Origin: Acidobacteriota bacterium
Lineage (GTDB): Bacteria > Acidobacteriota > Thermoanaerobaculia > Gp7-AA8
Length of the DNA stretch: 63,586 nucleotides
Direction of reading: 5' to 3'
Assembly: GCA_019244185.1 (NCBI GenBank)
Contig: JAFATB010000014.1
Location: 1-63,586, forward strand
Positions within the stretch are counted from its first letter, which is position 1; each line of letters opens with the position of its first letter. Positions 1 through 7,923 of this stretch are shown in pieces. The translations under genes were made by a program, and so were the position numbers. The notes under the pieces were generated by a model that had not been told where the DNA came from, did no database searches, and was given only the letters and a program-made list of their open reading frames with translations.

Positions 1-2810
1 GCACCCGGCTTCGGTAGCCCACTGCCCGCGGCGAGCAACGCTTTCCCGAGCGCTTCGCCCACGGCATCGCCGAGGCCCATCACTTCGCCCGTCGACTTCA
101 TCTCGGGGCCGAGATACGTATCGACGTGCGTCAACTTGTTCATCGAAAACACTGGCGCTTTGGCGGCGATCAACTCGCCTGCTGGCCAGAGGCCGCACTC
201 CTGCAGAGGCAGGCCCAGCGCAGCCGCGATCGCCAGGTCAACCATCGGCACCCCGGTCACCTTCGAGAGGAACGGCACGGTTCGGCTGCCGCGTGGATTG
301 ACCTCGATGACGTAGACGACACCCTCGAAGACGACGTACTGGATGTTGAACAGTCCGCGCACTCCGAGCGCACGGCCGAGCTCGGTGGTGTACCGAACGA
401 TCGTGTCGATCAGCTCCGGCGTGAGGGACTGCGCCGGATACAACGCGATGCTGTCGCCTGAGTGCACGCCAGCCCGTTCGACGTGCTCCATGATCCCTGG
501 AATAAGGACCCGGCTTCCGTCGCAGATGGCGTCCACCTCGATCTCGGCGCCCTCCAGGTACTTATCAACCAGCAGCGGCTTCTTGCCCGCAATTTCCTTT
601 GCCGTCGCGGCGAACTCCATGAGCTCGTCCGCCGTGCGGCACACCTCCATCGCGCGTCCCCCCAGCACGAAGGACGGTCGCACCAGTACGGGATAGCCGA
701 GCTGCTCGGCCAGGCTGACCGCGTCGGGTGCCGACTGCACGATCCCGCCCGGCGGCTGAGGAATGCCGAGCTGGTCCAGCAGCTCGCTGAAGCGATCACG
801 ATCCTCGGCGACGTCTATCGCGTGCAGATCGGATCCGAGCAACGTGTAGCCCGCGTGGACCAGTGGTTCGGCAAGGTTGATCGCCGTCTGCCCGCCAAAC
901 TGCGCCAGAACCAGCGGTGCCTGGCCGTCGAACGTTTCGTTTTCGAGAACGTCGCGAACGGATTCGTCATCCAGCGGTTCGAAATACAGGCGTGTGGAGG
1001 CATCGAAATCCGTGCTGACGGTCTCGGGGTTGGAGTTGATCATGATGCTGCTCACGTTCTGCTCGCGCAGAGCGTTCGCGGCCCGTACAGAGCAATAATC
1101 GAACTCGATGCCCTGGCCGATCCGGATTGGACCCGACCCGAGCACAACGACTTTGCGGCCGGGCAGTGCGGGCGCCTCGTTCTCCGCTTCGTACGTGCCG
1201 TAGAAGTACGGCGTAACGGCTTCGAACTCAGCCGCGCAGGTGTCGACCATCTTGTACGTCGTTCGGATGCCCCAGGCCTTCCGACGGTCGCGCACGCGCT
1301 CGGGCATGTCGTCGAGCAAGGTGCCGATCTGTTGGTCCGAAAAGCCGAGGCGCTTGGCGCGTCTGGCCAGCCCGGGCGTGAGGCTCGGCGCCTGGAGCAG
1401 CGAACGTTCGCAGTCGACGATGTTCTGGAGCTTGTGCAGGAAGAACGGGTCCATGCCGGACCAGTCGGCCAGCTTCTGCGGCGTGTGTCCACGTCGCAGG
1501 GCCGCCATCAGCGCCCAGAGACGTTGATCGTTCGGCTCGCGGATCATTCGCTCGAGATCGGCTGCCGTCCAGTTCGGGTCTTCCCACAGCAGGTCGCGGC
1601 TGCGCATCTCGAGCGACCGCACCGCTTTCTGCAGCGCAGCCTCGAAGCTGCGGTCGATCGCCATCGCCTCGCCTGTCGACTTCATCTGAGTGCCGAGTCG
1701 GCGGTCACCGTCAGGGAACTTGTCGAATGGCCAGCGCGGGATCTTGACCACCAGGTAGTCCAGCGCGGGCTCGAAGGCGGCGGTCGTGCGTTTGGTTACG
1801 GCGTTCGGGATCTCGTGCAGGCGCCGACCGACCGCGATCTTGGCCGTGACGCGCGCGATCGGGTACCCGGTGGCCTTGGACGCCAGGGCAGACGAGCGGC
1901 TGACGCGCGGATTGACCTCCACGACGGCGTAGTCGCGCGACTTCGGGTCGAGCGCAAACTGGACATTGCACCCGCCGATGACACCGAGCGCGCGAATGAT
2001 GCGCAATGCCGCCGACCGCAGCATCTGGTATTCCTGATCCGAGAGTGTCTGTGAGGGCGCGACGACGATCGAGTCGCCGGTGTGCACGCCCATCGGATCG
2101 AAGTTCTCGATCGAGCAGACGATGATCACGTTGTCGGCGCGGTCGCGCATCACCTCGAGCTCGAACTCTTTCCAGCCGATCACCGACTCTTCGACGAGCA
2201 CGCGATGCACGGGCGAGAGGTCGAGCCCGCGCGCCATGATCGTGCGCAGCTCTTCGACGTTGTACGCGATGCCGCCGCCCGAGCCGCCGAGCGTGAACGA
2301 TGGGCGAATGACGAGCGGATAGCCGATGCGCGCGGCGAACTGTTCCGCGTCCTCGATCGTCGCCGCGTACGCCGACTGCGGCACGTCGACGCCGATCGAC
2401 GTCATTTTCTCTTTGAAGAGCTGCCGGTCTTCCGCGGTCTTGATGGCGTCGTAGTTCGCGCCGATCAGTTCGACGCCGTGGCGTTCGAGCGCGCCGTTCT
2501 CATAGAGCGCAATGGCGAGGTTGATGCCGGTCTGGCCGCCGACGGTCGGCAGGATCGCGTCCGGCTTCTCGCGTTCGAGGATGCGCTCGAGCGTCGCGGG
2601 GGTGAGCGGCTCGATGTACGTGCGGTCCGCGAACTCCGGGTCCGTCATGATCGTGGCCGGGTTCGAGTTGACGAGGATGATGCGGTAGCCCTCGTCTTTC
2701 AGTGCCTTGCACGCCTGCGTTCCCGAATAGTCGAACTCCACCGCCTGACCGATGACGATGGGACCGGAACCGATGATGAGGATGGAGTGGAGATCGGTGC
2801 GTTTCGGCAC
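1..2810 (-). CDS. carB: Carbamoyl-phosphate synthase large subunit (3'-truncated by window edge)
   Basis: CarB makes carbamoyl phosphate from bicarbonate, ATP and glutamine-derived ammonia for arginine and pyrimidine synthesis. About 936 codons are visible. They cover the first carboxyphosphate ATP-grasp half ([11 protein letters not shown] near the N-terminus, then [10 protein letters not shown]), the oligomerisation region, and the second ATP-grasp half ([17 protein letters not shown], then [11 protein letters not shown]). The C-terminal MGS-like allosteric domain lies outside the window. The family usually begins MPKRTD; here GTG at 2810 gives exactly PKRTD next, so it is preferred over the ATG at 2819, which adds three residues. 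No Shine-Dalgarno is visible. A TATACT hexamer sits at 2820-2825 (minus strand), so the message is probably near-leaderless. carA is not adjacent in the window. Confidence 0.96.
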   Translation of the reverse strand, partial: MPKRTDLHSILIIGSGPIVIGQAVEFDYSGTQACKALKDEGYRIILVNSNPATIMTDPEFADRTYIEPLTPATLERILEREKPDAILPTVGGQTGINLAIALYENGALERHGVELIGANYDAIKTAEDRQLFKEKMTSIGVDVPQSAYAATIEDAEQFAARIGYPLVIRPSFTLGGSGGGIAYNVEELRTIMARGLDLSPVHRVLVEESVIGWKEFELEVMRDRADNVIIVCSIENFDPMGVHTGDSIVVAPSQTLSDQEYQMLRSAALRIIRALGVIGGCNVQFALDPKSRDYAVVEVNPRVSRSSALASKATGYPIARVTAKIAVGRRLHEIPNAVTKRTTAAFEPALDYLVVKIPRWPFDKFPDGDRRLGTQMKSTGEAMAIDRSFEAALQKAVRSLEMRSRDLLWEDPNWTAADLERMIREPNDQRLWALMAALRRGHTPQKLADWSGMDPFFLHKLQNIVDCERSLLQAPSLTPGLARRAKRLGFSDQQIGTLLDDMPERVRDRRKAWGIRTTYKMVDTCAAEFEAVTPYFYGTYEAENEAPALPGRKVVVLGSGPIRIGQGIEFDYCSVRAANALREQNVSSIMINSNPETVSTDFDASTRLYFEPLDDESVRDVLENETFDGQAPLVLAQFGGQTAINLAEPLVHAGYTLLGSDLHAIDVAEDRDRFSELLDQLGIPQPPGGIVQSAPDAVSLAEQLGYPVLVRPSFVLGGRAMEVCRTADELMEFAATAKEIAGKKPLLVDKYLEGAEIEVDAICDGSRVLIPGIMEHVERAGVHSGDSIALYPAQSLTPELIDTIVRYTTELGRALGVRGLFNIQYVVFEGVVYVIEVNPRGSRTVPFLSKVTGVPMVDLAIAAALGLPLQECGLWPAGELIAAKAPVFSMNKLTHVDTYLGPEMKSTGEVMGLGDAVGEALGKALLAAGSGLPKPG

Positions 2811-2818
2811 TGCCGGCA

Positions 2819-2826
2819 TAGTATAC
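2819..2826. promoter_or_regulatory. Overlapping divergent -10 elements between carB and the small gene at 2831
   Basis: The 20-bp gap between the divergent start codons contains the palindrome GTATAC (2821-2826). On the minus strand it gives TATACT (2820-2825), about ten bases before the preferred carB GTG. On the plus strand it gives TAGTAT (2819-2824), six bases before the GTG at 2831. Neither start has a Shine-Dalgarno, so both transcripts could be leaderless or nearly so. No convincing -35 is seen on either strand, so this is inference. Confidence 0.4.
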
Positions 2827-2830
2827 GGAC

Positions 2831-3325
2831 GTGCCTCGCTTCCTCGAATGGGATTCGATCGACGTGCGCGTCGACGGCGCGAAACTCTCCGCCATGGCGC
2901 GGGAGATGACGGTGTCGGAGCCGATGCTCGAGCGCCTCGAGCTCACGTTCGCGAACGGCCTGCTGCGCGTCGACGGCAGCATCCGCAAGTTCATCAGCAT
3001 CCCGTTCCGCGTCGACATCACGCGGATCGAGGCGAGCGGCACCACGGTGCGCGTGCCGCTCGCGCGCATTTCCGCGGGGCCGATTCCGATCCCCGCGTTC
3101 CTCATCGGACTCGTGCGCGACCGGCTGCCGAAAGGCGTCGCCACATTCGAAGATCCCGCCACGCTCGTCGTTTCGCTGGAGCGATTTTTGCCACCGTTCG
3201 TCTCCGCCGACATCCAGAAGATCTGGATCATCGACGGCGGCCTCGCCGTCACCCTCGGCCGAGGCGGCGCCGACATTCCACACGGAGGTTTCAATGGCAA
3301 CGAACCGCGACACGACGGCGGGTGA
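2831..3325 (+). CDS. Hypothetical protein, 164 aa
   Basis: No family was recognised. The protein starts with GTG and is a mostly beta/amphipathic 164-residue chain with no obvious signal peptide, membrane span or cysteine motif. Its repeated pattern of short hydrophobic beta strands (for example [15 protein letters not shown], then [14 protein letters not shown]) resembles small lipid-binding or scaffold folds, but that is only an impression. Its 3' end overlaps the next gene by 32 bp, so the two are probably co-transcribed and translationally coupled. It is divergent from carB with a 20-bp gap. The codon use matches the neighbours, supporting a real gene. Confidence 0.7.
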   Translation: MPRFLEWDSIDVRVDGAKLSAMAREMTVSEPMLERLELTFANGLLRVDGSIRKFISIPFRVDITRIEASGTTVRVPLARISAGPIPIPAFLIGLVRDRLPKGVATFEDPATLVVSLERFLPPFVSADIQKIWIIDGGLAVTLGRGGADIPHGGFNGNEPRHDGG

Positions 3326-3827
3326 AACGCCGGACGACGACTTCGACACGATGATGAGCGACAGCAGCGAGGCGCACGGCGGCATGTCGCAGGACCGCGC
3401 CGAGCGCTACTACGATCGCGTGCGCACCGCCATCCGCCGCTATCTCGAGAAGAAAGGCGACGTCGCCGCGAAGACCGGCGAGTACCTGCTGCTCGTCCCC
3501 GACATCTTCATGCTGCTGTGGCGTCTCGTGAACGACGCCCGCGTGAGCGCGAAGAACAAAGTGCTCCTCGGCAGCGGCATCGCCTACTTCGTCTTTCCGC
3601 TCGACCTGATGCCCGAGGCGCTCCTGGGCGGCATCGGCTACGCCGACGATCTCGTCTTCGCCGTCTATCTCCTGCAGAAGATGCTCGGCGATACGGACCC
3701 CGAGGTGCTGCGCCAGCACTGGAGCGGCAGCGAGGACATCCTCGCCACCATCCAGAAGGTGCTCGGCGCGGCGGACCAGCTGATCGGGAAGGACATTTTC
3801 GGGAAAGTCAAAAGCGCAATGAAGTGA
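3294..3827 (+). CDS. DUF1232 / YkvA-family membrane protein
   Basis: A 177-residue protein. An acidic N-terminal stretch of about 45 residues is followed by a helical region (RAERYYDRVRTAIRRYLEKKG) and the DUF1232 core at roughly residues 85-125. The core reads VLLGSGIAYFVFPLDLMPE and continues to GIGYADDLVFAVYLLQ, where the PLDLMPE and ADDL motifs are the family signature. The domain forms a short membrane-inserted hairpin; its function is unknown. The start is fixed by a good Shine-Dalgarno (GGAGG at 3285-3288 region, five to six bases before ATG). It overlaps the preceding gene and is followed by an intrinsic terminator, so the two genes form a bicistronic unit separate from the dcw cluster. 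Confidence 0.85.
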   Translation: MATNRDTTAGETPDDDFDTMMSDSSEAHGGMSQDRAERYYDRVRTAIRRYLEKKGDVAAKTGEYLLLVPDIFMLLWRLVNDARVSAKNKVLLGSGIAYFVFPLDLMPEALLGGIGYADDLVFAVYLLQKMLGDTDPEVLRQHWSGSEDILATIQKVLGAADQLIGKDIFGKVKSAMK

Positions 3828-3851
3828 CGAAACGCTACGTGCGGCAGAGTC

Positions 3852-3883
3852 GCGGCGGCCTCGACAGTGCCGCCGCTTTTTTT
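3852..3883 (+). terminator. Intrinsic terminator after the DUF1232 gene
   Basis: An 8-bp perfect GC stem (GCGGCGGC at 3852-3859 pairing with GCCGCCGC at 3869-3876), a 9-nt loop, and an uninterrupted run of seven T at 3877-3883. It lies 24 bp after the DUF1232 stop and insulates that unit from the MraZ operator that follows. Confidence 0.92.
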
Positions 3884-3892
3884 ATTCAGCTC

Positions 3893-3926
3893 GTGGAAAT
3901 TTGTGGACAGCAGTGGGTGATGGTGG
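3893..3926 (+). promoter_or_regulatory. MraZ operator: four GTGG direct repeats at exact 10-bp spacing
   Basis: GTGG occurs at 3893, 3903, 3913 and 3923, so four copies fall at an exact 10-bp period. MraZ is known to bind short TGGG-type direct repeats with about 10-bp period upstream of its own gene and to autoregulate the dcw operon. The position is right, between an upstream terminator and mraZ, about 55 bp before the mraZ start. Three copies are common, so four is slightly more than usual. The promoter hexamers themselves could not be assigned with confidence. Confidence 0.85.
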
Positions 3927-3980
3927 TAAAAACAGGCATCTCTTAAGCGGATTTGACCCGGTTTCAAGGCTCTACCGATC

Positions 3981-4433
3981 GTGGAACTGAACGTACTCAT
4001 GGGGCACAGCCCCGCGAAGATCGACGAGAAGGGGCGCCTCAAAGTCCCGGCGAATTTCCGCAAGATCATTGAAGAGCGTTACGGCAACGACTGCTTCATC
4101 ACCTCGATGGACGGCGAGCGCGCCCTCGTATATCCGCTCGCGGTCTGGTTCGAGTTCCAGTCGCGCCTGGCGAAGGTGCCGTCGGCCTCGCAGGCGAAGG
4201 CGAAGATGCTGGAGCGGGTGAACTACTTCGGGCAGGTCGCCACGATGGACGCGCAGGGACGCGTGCTCGTGCCGCAGGTCCTGCGCGACGTGGCCGGCAT
4301 CGCCGACGACGTGGTCGTCCTCGGCAGTCAGGACCATCTCATCGTCGAAAACGATCAGAAGATGCAGCAGCGGCTGAAGGACACGCCGCTGACCGCGGAA
4401 GACTTCAAGGAGCTGGAGCTCCACGGTGTGTAG
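3981..4433 (+). CDS. mraZ: Transcriptional regulator MraZ
   Basis: A 150-residue AbrB-like DNA-binding protein with two tandem MraZ (SpoVT/AbrB) folds. The two copies of the family signature are visible: KIDEKGRLKVPANFR near residues 13-27 and TMDAQGRVLVPQVLR near 92-106. It forms ring-shaped oligomers that bind direct repeats upstream of mraZ and regulate the dcw operon; the matching operator is seen at 3893-3926. The GTG start at 3981 is used. An in-frame ATG at 3999 would remove six residues and aligns about as well with homologues. Neither has a clear Shine-Dalgarno. First gene of the dcw cluster. Confidence 0.96.
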   Translation: MELNVLMGHSPAKIDEKGRLKVPANFRKIIEERYGNDCFITSMDGERALVYPLAVWFEFQSRLAKVPSASQAKAKMLERVNYFGQVATMDAQGRVLVPQVLRDVAGIADDVVVLGSQDHLIVENDQKMQQRLKDTPLTAEDFKELELHGV

Positions 4434-4436
4434 GTT

Positions 4437-4453
4437 GCTGCTGATTCAGCAGC
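4437..4453 (+). promoter_or_regulatory. Hairpin abutting the rsmH start codon
   Basis: GCTGCTG (4437-4443), a 3-nt loop (ATT) and CAGCAGC (4447-4453) form a perfect 7-bp stem. It starts three bases after the mraZ stop and ends one base before the rsmH ATG. No Shine-Dalgarno is present between the genes, so the hairpin replaces the usual ribosome-binding site. It may mask initiation and make rsmH depend on ribosomes finishing mraZ. The structure is seen; the role is inferred. Confidence 0.55.
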
Positions 4454-4454
4454 C

Positions 4455-5375
4455 ATGAAACACGACCCTGTTCTTTTAGAACCTGTTCTCGAGTACCTCG
4501 AGCCGAGCCGTAACGACGGAACCATCGTCGATGCGACCGTCGGTCTCGGCGGACATACGGAAGCGCTGCTGGAGCGCCATCCGGACGTCCGGCTGATCGG
4601 GATCGATCGCGACCCCGAGGCACTCGAACGATCGCGGGAGCGGCTGAGCCGTTTCGGCGATCGCGTGACGCTCGTTCGCGGACGTCACGAATCGCTCATT
4701 GACATCCTGAAGCAGTCCGGCACGCCGCAGATCAGCGGCCTGCTCGCCGACCTCGGCGTCTCGTCGATGCAACTCGACGACGCATCGCGCGGATTCTCGT
4801 TCCGCTCCGATGCGCCGCTCGACATGCGCATGGGCTCCGACGGAAGGACGGCGGCGGATCTCGTCAACGCGATGGATGAGCGCGAGCTCGCGAATGTCCT
4901 TCGCGACTTTGGCGAGGAGCCGATGGCGCGGCGGATCGCGCGGGCGATCGTCGAGGCGCGCGGTACGGCGCCGATCGAGACGACCGCGCGGCTCGCGGAA
5001 GTCATTCGCAGCGTGAAACGCGCACGGCCGCACGAGATCGATCCGTCGACGCTGACGTTCCAGGCGCTGCGCATCGCGACGAACGAGGAACTGGTCGGAC
5101 TCGACCGCTTCGTCGACGACGCGGTGAGCGCGCTGGAGTCGAAGGCGCGCGTCGCGATCATCTCGTTCCACTCGCTCGAGGATCGCATCGTCAAGCGCGC
5201 GTTCCGGCGGCTGGAAGGGGAGTGCACCTGTCCGCCGAACATGCCGGTGTGCGGGTGCGGCGCGAAGGCGATCGTCAAGACGTTGACCAGACATCCGGTC
5301 ACTGCTTCAGAAGAGGAGATCCAAAGGAATCCGCGGTCGCGCAGCGCGAAGCTGCGGGTGGCGGAGAAGTTGTGA
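4455..5375 (+). CDS. rsmH: 16S rRNA (cytosine(1402)-N(4))-methyltransferase RsmH
   Basis: RsmH (MraW) uses SAM to methylate N4 of C1402 in the 16S rRNA decoding centre. The 306 residues match the usual length of about 310. N-terminal KHDPVLLEPVLEYL and the SAM-binding DATVGLGGHTEALL (about residues 26-39) are present. LADLGVSSMQLDD, RGFSFRSDAPLDMRM and IISFHSLEDRIVKRAFR are further family signatures. A cysteine-containing loop near residue 257 (CTCPPNMPVCGCG) is also typical. It follows mraZ in the usual dcw order. Unlike the rest of the cluster, it is followed by a 230-bp non-coding gap before ftsL. Confidence 0.97.
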   Translation: MKHDPVLLEPVLEYLEPSRNDGTIVDATVGLGGHTEALLERHPDVRLIGIDRDPEALERSRERLSRFGDRVTLVRGRHESLIDILKQSGTPQISGLLADLGVSSMQLDDASRGFSFRSDAPLDMRMGSDGRTAADLVNAMDERELANVLRDFGEEPMARRIARAIVEARGTAPIETTARLAEVIRSVKRARPHEIDPSTLTFQALRIATNEELVGLDRFVDDAVSALESKARVAIISFHSLEDRIVKRAFRRLEGECTCPPNMPVCGCGAKAIVKTLTRHPVTASEEEIQRNPRSRSAKLRVAEKL

Positions 5376-5605
5376 AGTGCTGCAGTGCCTCGCTCGAAGT
5401 CGTCGAGCAAGGGTGAAGGTTGGGGAAGGGTTGGGCGTGTGTGCGGTGTGGGGAGCTCGGGAGGGGTGGAGCGTGGAGCGTGGGTGTGCGTGGATGGCTC
5501 GTCGCGCCGTGCTTGTAGGCAGATCTTCACCCTTGTTTGACGATTTCGCATCCGCCGATCTGGCGACTGACGATCTCGCGTCTCACGTTTTCGCGGCTCC
5601 CGGTC
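5376..5605 (+). other. Structured, G-rich non-coding insert between rsmH and ftsL
   Basis: This is one of the longest gaps inside an otherwise tightly overlapping operon. Bases 5395-5418 can pair with 5525-5548 as an uninterrupted 24-bp RNA helix that includes three G:U wobbles; its inner 11 bp (5408-5418 with 5525-5535) is perfect. The 106-nt loop is G-rich on the transcribed strand. G-runs at 5411-5413, 5422-5425, 5428-5430 and 5433-5435, and again at 5450-5453, 5459-5461, 5463-5466 and 5482-5484, could form two G-quadruplexes. No convincing ORF is present. Base composition, with G-rich GT/GA tracts, differs from both neighbours. Confidence 0.6.
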
Positions 5606-5980
5606 ATGTACACGCAAAAGAAACCGATCGACAACACCCACATCGTCCGCGAGCGCGATCGCAAGCGCGTTCGTGAGCTGCTCGCGGTCCTCTCGCTGGG
5701 CATCCCGATCGGTCTCTTCCTCCTGCTCTTCACCTGGCAGAACCTCGAGGTGATCCGTCTCGGCCACGAGGCCACGCGCCTGCAGAAGGATCTGAAGGAC
5801 GTCGAGGCCGCGCACAAGTCGCTGCAGCTCGAGCTCGATCGCCTGACGTCGTTCGACGCCGTCGAGCAGCAGGCCTCCGCGCTCGGCTTCGCCGCCACGG
5901 ACGCGAAAGCGGTGGTGCTGGTCAGCCGCGACGCGACGCGGACTCCCGCGCCGGCAGCGGCGCCGCCCGGAGTCCGCTGA
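5606..5980 (+). CDS. ftsL: Cell division protein FtsL-like
   Basis: A small bitopic inner-membrane protein of 124 residues with a basic N-terminal cytoplasmic tail (RERDRKRVRE). One membrane span follows at roughly residues 23-42 (LLAVLSLGIPIGLFLLLFTW), then a periplasmic leucine-zipper-like coiled coil (ATRLQKDLKDVEAAHKSLQL) and a Pro/Ala-rich tail. This is the FtsL/DivIC architecture, and the position between rsmH and ftsI is the canonical ftsL site. FtsL bridges FtsQ/FtsB to FtsWI and helps activate septal synthesis. The ATG at 5606 is chosen; an upstream in-frame ATG would add 23 unlikely residues from the structured insert. The stop overlaps the ftsI start (TGATG). Confidence 0.88.
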   Translation: MYTQKKPIDNTHIVRERDRKRVRELLAVLSLGIPIGLFLLLFTWQNLEVIRLGHEATRLQKDLKDVEAAHKSLQLELDRLTSFDAVEQQASALGFAATDAKAVVLVSRDATRTPAPAAAPPGVR

Positions 5981-7923
5981 TGGCGACCTCGCAGCGCCGT
6001 CTCCTGCAGATCTTCGCGCTCCTCGCCGCGTGGGCGGTGGTGGTCGTCGGACGGCTCGTGCAGGTTCAGCTCGTGAAGCACGACGACTACGTCGCGCGCG
6101 CGAAGGCGCAGCAGGAGCGGACGCTCGCGCTCAATCCGGTGCGCGGCTCGATCCTCGATGCGCGCGGCCGCGTGTTCGCCGAGAGCGTCGCCGCCGAGTC
6201 GATCTACGCCGATCCGCAGGCGGTCGGCGACAAGCGCGACGCGGCGAAGAAGCTCGCCGCCGTCGACGGCCTCGGTCTCACCGCGCGCGAGGTCGAGGTG
6301 AAGCTCCGCTCCGGCGGCAGCTTCGCGTGGATCGCGCGGCAGCTGCCGCTCGACGTCACCGCGCGCGTACGCAAGCTCGCCATTCCGGGCATCTACTTCC
6401 TCGAGGCGCACCGGCGCTCGTATCCGCGCGGTCCGCTCGGCGCGAGCGTCGTCGGCTACGCGGGACTCGACGGCGACGGGCTCGCCGGCATCGAGCATTC
6501 GTTCGACGCGTACGTGCGCGGCACGCCCGGCAAGGTCACGCTGCTCAAGGACGCGCGCAAGGGGATGTACCTCGTCGGCGGCGACGGCGCGAACCGGCCG
6601 CGCGATGGCCAACATGTTGTCCTCACCATCGACTCGGTCGTGCAGTTCATCGCCGAACGCGCGCTGGAGAAGAGCATCCGCCAGTACCGCGCGTCGGGCG
6701 GCTCCGCGATCGTGATGGACCCGAACGACGGGGCGATCCTGGCGATGGCGTCGTGGCCGCCGTTCGATCCGAATCATTTCGCCGATGCGCCGCGCAACGC
6801 GTGGCACAACCGCAACGTGCAGGACCTGTACGAGCCGGGATCGACGTTCAAGATCATCACCGCGTCGGCGGGACTCGAGGAGCGCATCGTCACGCCGTCG
6901 CAGATCCTCGACTGCGGCAACGGCTCGATCACGATCGGCAACGTCACCATCCACGAGCACGACGGCAATCGCTACGGCCTGCTGTCGTTCGAAGACGTGA
7001 TCGTCAACTCCTCGAACGTCGGCACCGCGCACGTCGGCCTCGAGCTCGGCCGCGACCGCTTCTATCAATGGATCCGCCGCTTCGGCTTCGGCCAGCGCAC
7101 CGGCATTCCGCTGCCGGGCGAGGCGAGCGGCATCCTGCGCGGCACCGACAAGTGGACGCCGGTGTCGAACGCGAGCATCGCCATCGGCCAGGAGATCGGC
7201 GTCACGCCGCTGCAGATCGTGCGCGCCGCCGCGGCGGTCGCCACCGGCGGCCTGCTCGTCGAGCCGCGCATCGTCGAGCGCGTCGTCGATGACTCCGGCA
7301 AGACCGTCTACGAGCCGCCGCGCCACGCGCCGGTGCGCGTGATGTCGGAGAAGACGGCGGCCGTGCTCAACGAGATCCTCAAGAACGTCGTCACGCGCGG
7401 CACCGGCAAGCTCGCCGCGCTCGCGGAGCACGTCGCGGCCGGCAAGACCGGCACGGCGCAGAAGTTCGTGCACGGCACGTATGCGAACGATCGCTACGTC
7501 GGATCGTTCGTCGGATATGTCCCCGCCGACCGGCCGCGGCTGGCGATTCTCGTCGTCGTCGACGAACCGCGCGGCGGCGTTTACTACGGCGGCACCGTGG
7601 CCGCGCCGGCGTTCCGCGAGATCGCCGAAGGCACGCTCCGCTACCTCGGCGTCGCGCCTTCGATTCCGGCGCGTTCGATCGAGTTGCAACCGCCGTTGCT
7701 GGCCGCGTTTTCGCAACATCCGGCGGCGGCATCCGCGACCTCCGGCGTTCCCGATCTGCGCGGTCTCGACGCGCGCGCGGCGATCGCCCGGGCGGTTGCG
7801 AGCGGACTGACGGTCCGGGCCATCGGAAGCGGCGTGGTGACATCACAACAACCGGAGCCGGGCGGAGCCTTGCCGGGGGATCGGCGGCTGACGCTCATGT
7901 TGTCGGCGGAGAGCGGCGCATGA
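5980..7923 (+). CDS. ftsI: Septal peptidoglycan transpeptidase FtsI (PBP3) with C-terminal PASTA domain
   Basis: A class B penicillin-binding protein of 647 residues. It has an N-terminal membrane anchor (about 9-29), a dimerisation/pedestal domain (RGSILDARGRVFAES near 55) and a transpeptidase domain. The catalytic motifs are STFK with nucleophile Ser288, SSN at 344-346, and KTG at 489-491. A single PASTA domain follows (about 596-646, VPDLRGLDARAAIARAVASG). PASTA domains on division PBPs are usual in Gram-positives and also occur in several diderm phyla. FtsI cross-links septal peptidoglycan and pairs with FtsW in the same cluster. The start overlaps the ftsL stop, and the stop overlaps the murE start (ATGA). 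Confidence 0.97.
   Translation: MATSQRRLLQIFALLAAWAVVVVGRLVQVQLVKHDDYVARAKAQQERTLALNPVRGSILDARGRVFAESVAAESIYADPQAVGDKRDAAKKLAAVDGLGLTAREVEVKLRSGGSFAWIARQLPLDVTARVRKLAIPGIYFLEAHRRSYPRGPLGASVVGYAGLDGDGLAGIEHSFDAYVRGTPGKVTLLKDARKGMYLVGGDGANRPRDGQHVVLTIDSVVQFIAERALEKSIRQYRASGGSAIVMDPNDGAILAMASWPPFDPNHFADAPRNAWHNRNVQDLYEPGSTFKIITASAGLEERIVTPSQILDCGNGSITIGNVTIHEHDGNRYGLLSFEDVIVNSSNVGTAHVGLELGRDRFYQWIRRFGFGQRTGIPLPGEASGILRGTDKWTPVSNASIAIGQEIGVTPLQIVRAAAAVATGGLLVEPRIVERVVDDSGKTVYEPPRHAPVRVMSEKTAAVLNEILKNVVTRGTGKLAALAEHVAAGKTGTAQKFVHGTYANDRYVGSFVGYVPADRPRLAILVVVDEPRGGVYYGGTVAAPAFREIAEGTLRYLGVAPSIPARSIELQPPLLAAFSQHPAAASATSGVPDLRGLDARAAIARAVASGLTVRAIGSGVVTSQQPEPGGALPGDRRLTLMLSAESGA

Noticed and set aside
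5527..7719. Long minus-strand ORF (730 codons) opposite ftsL and ftsI
   Set aside because: It is the reverse-strand shadow of the high-GC ftsI gene, made of Arg/Ala/Asp-rich low-complexity sequence with no motif.
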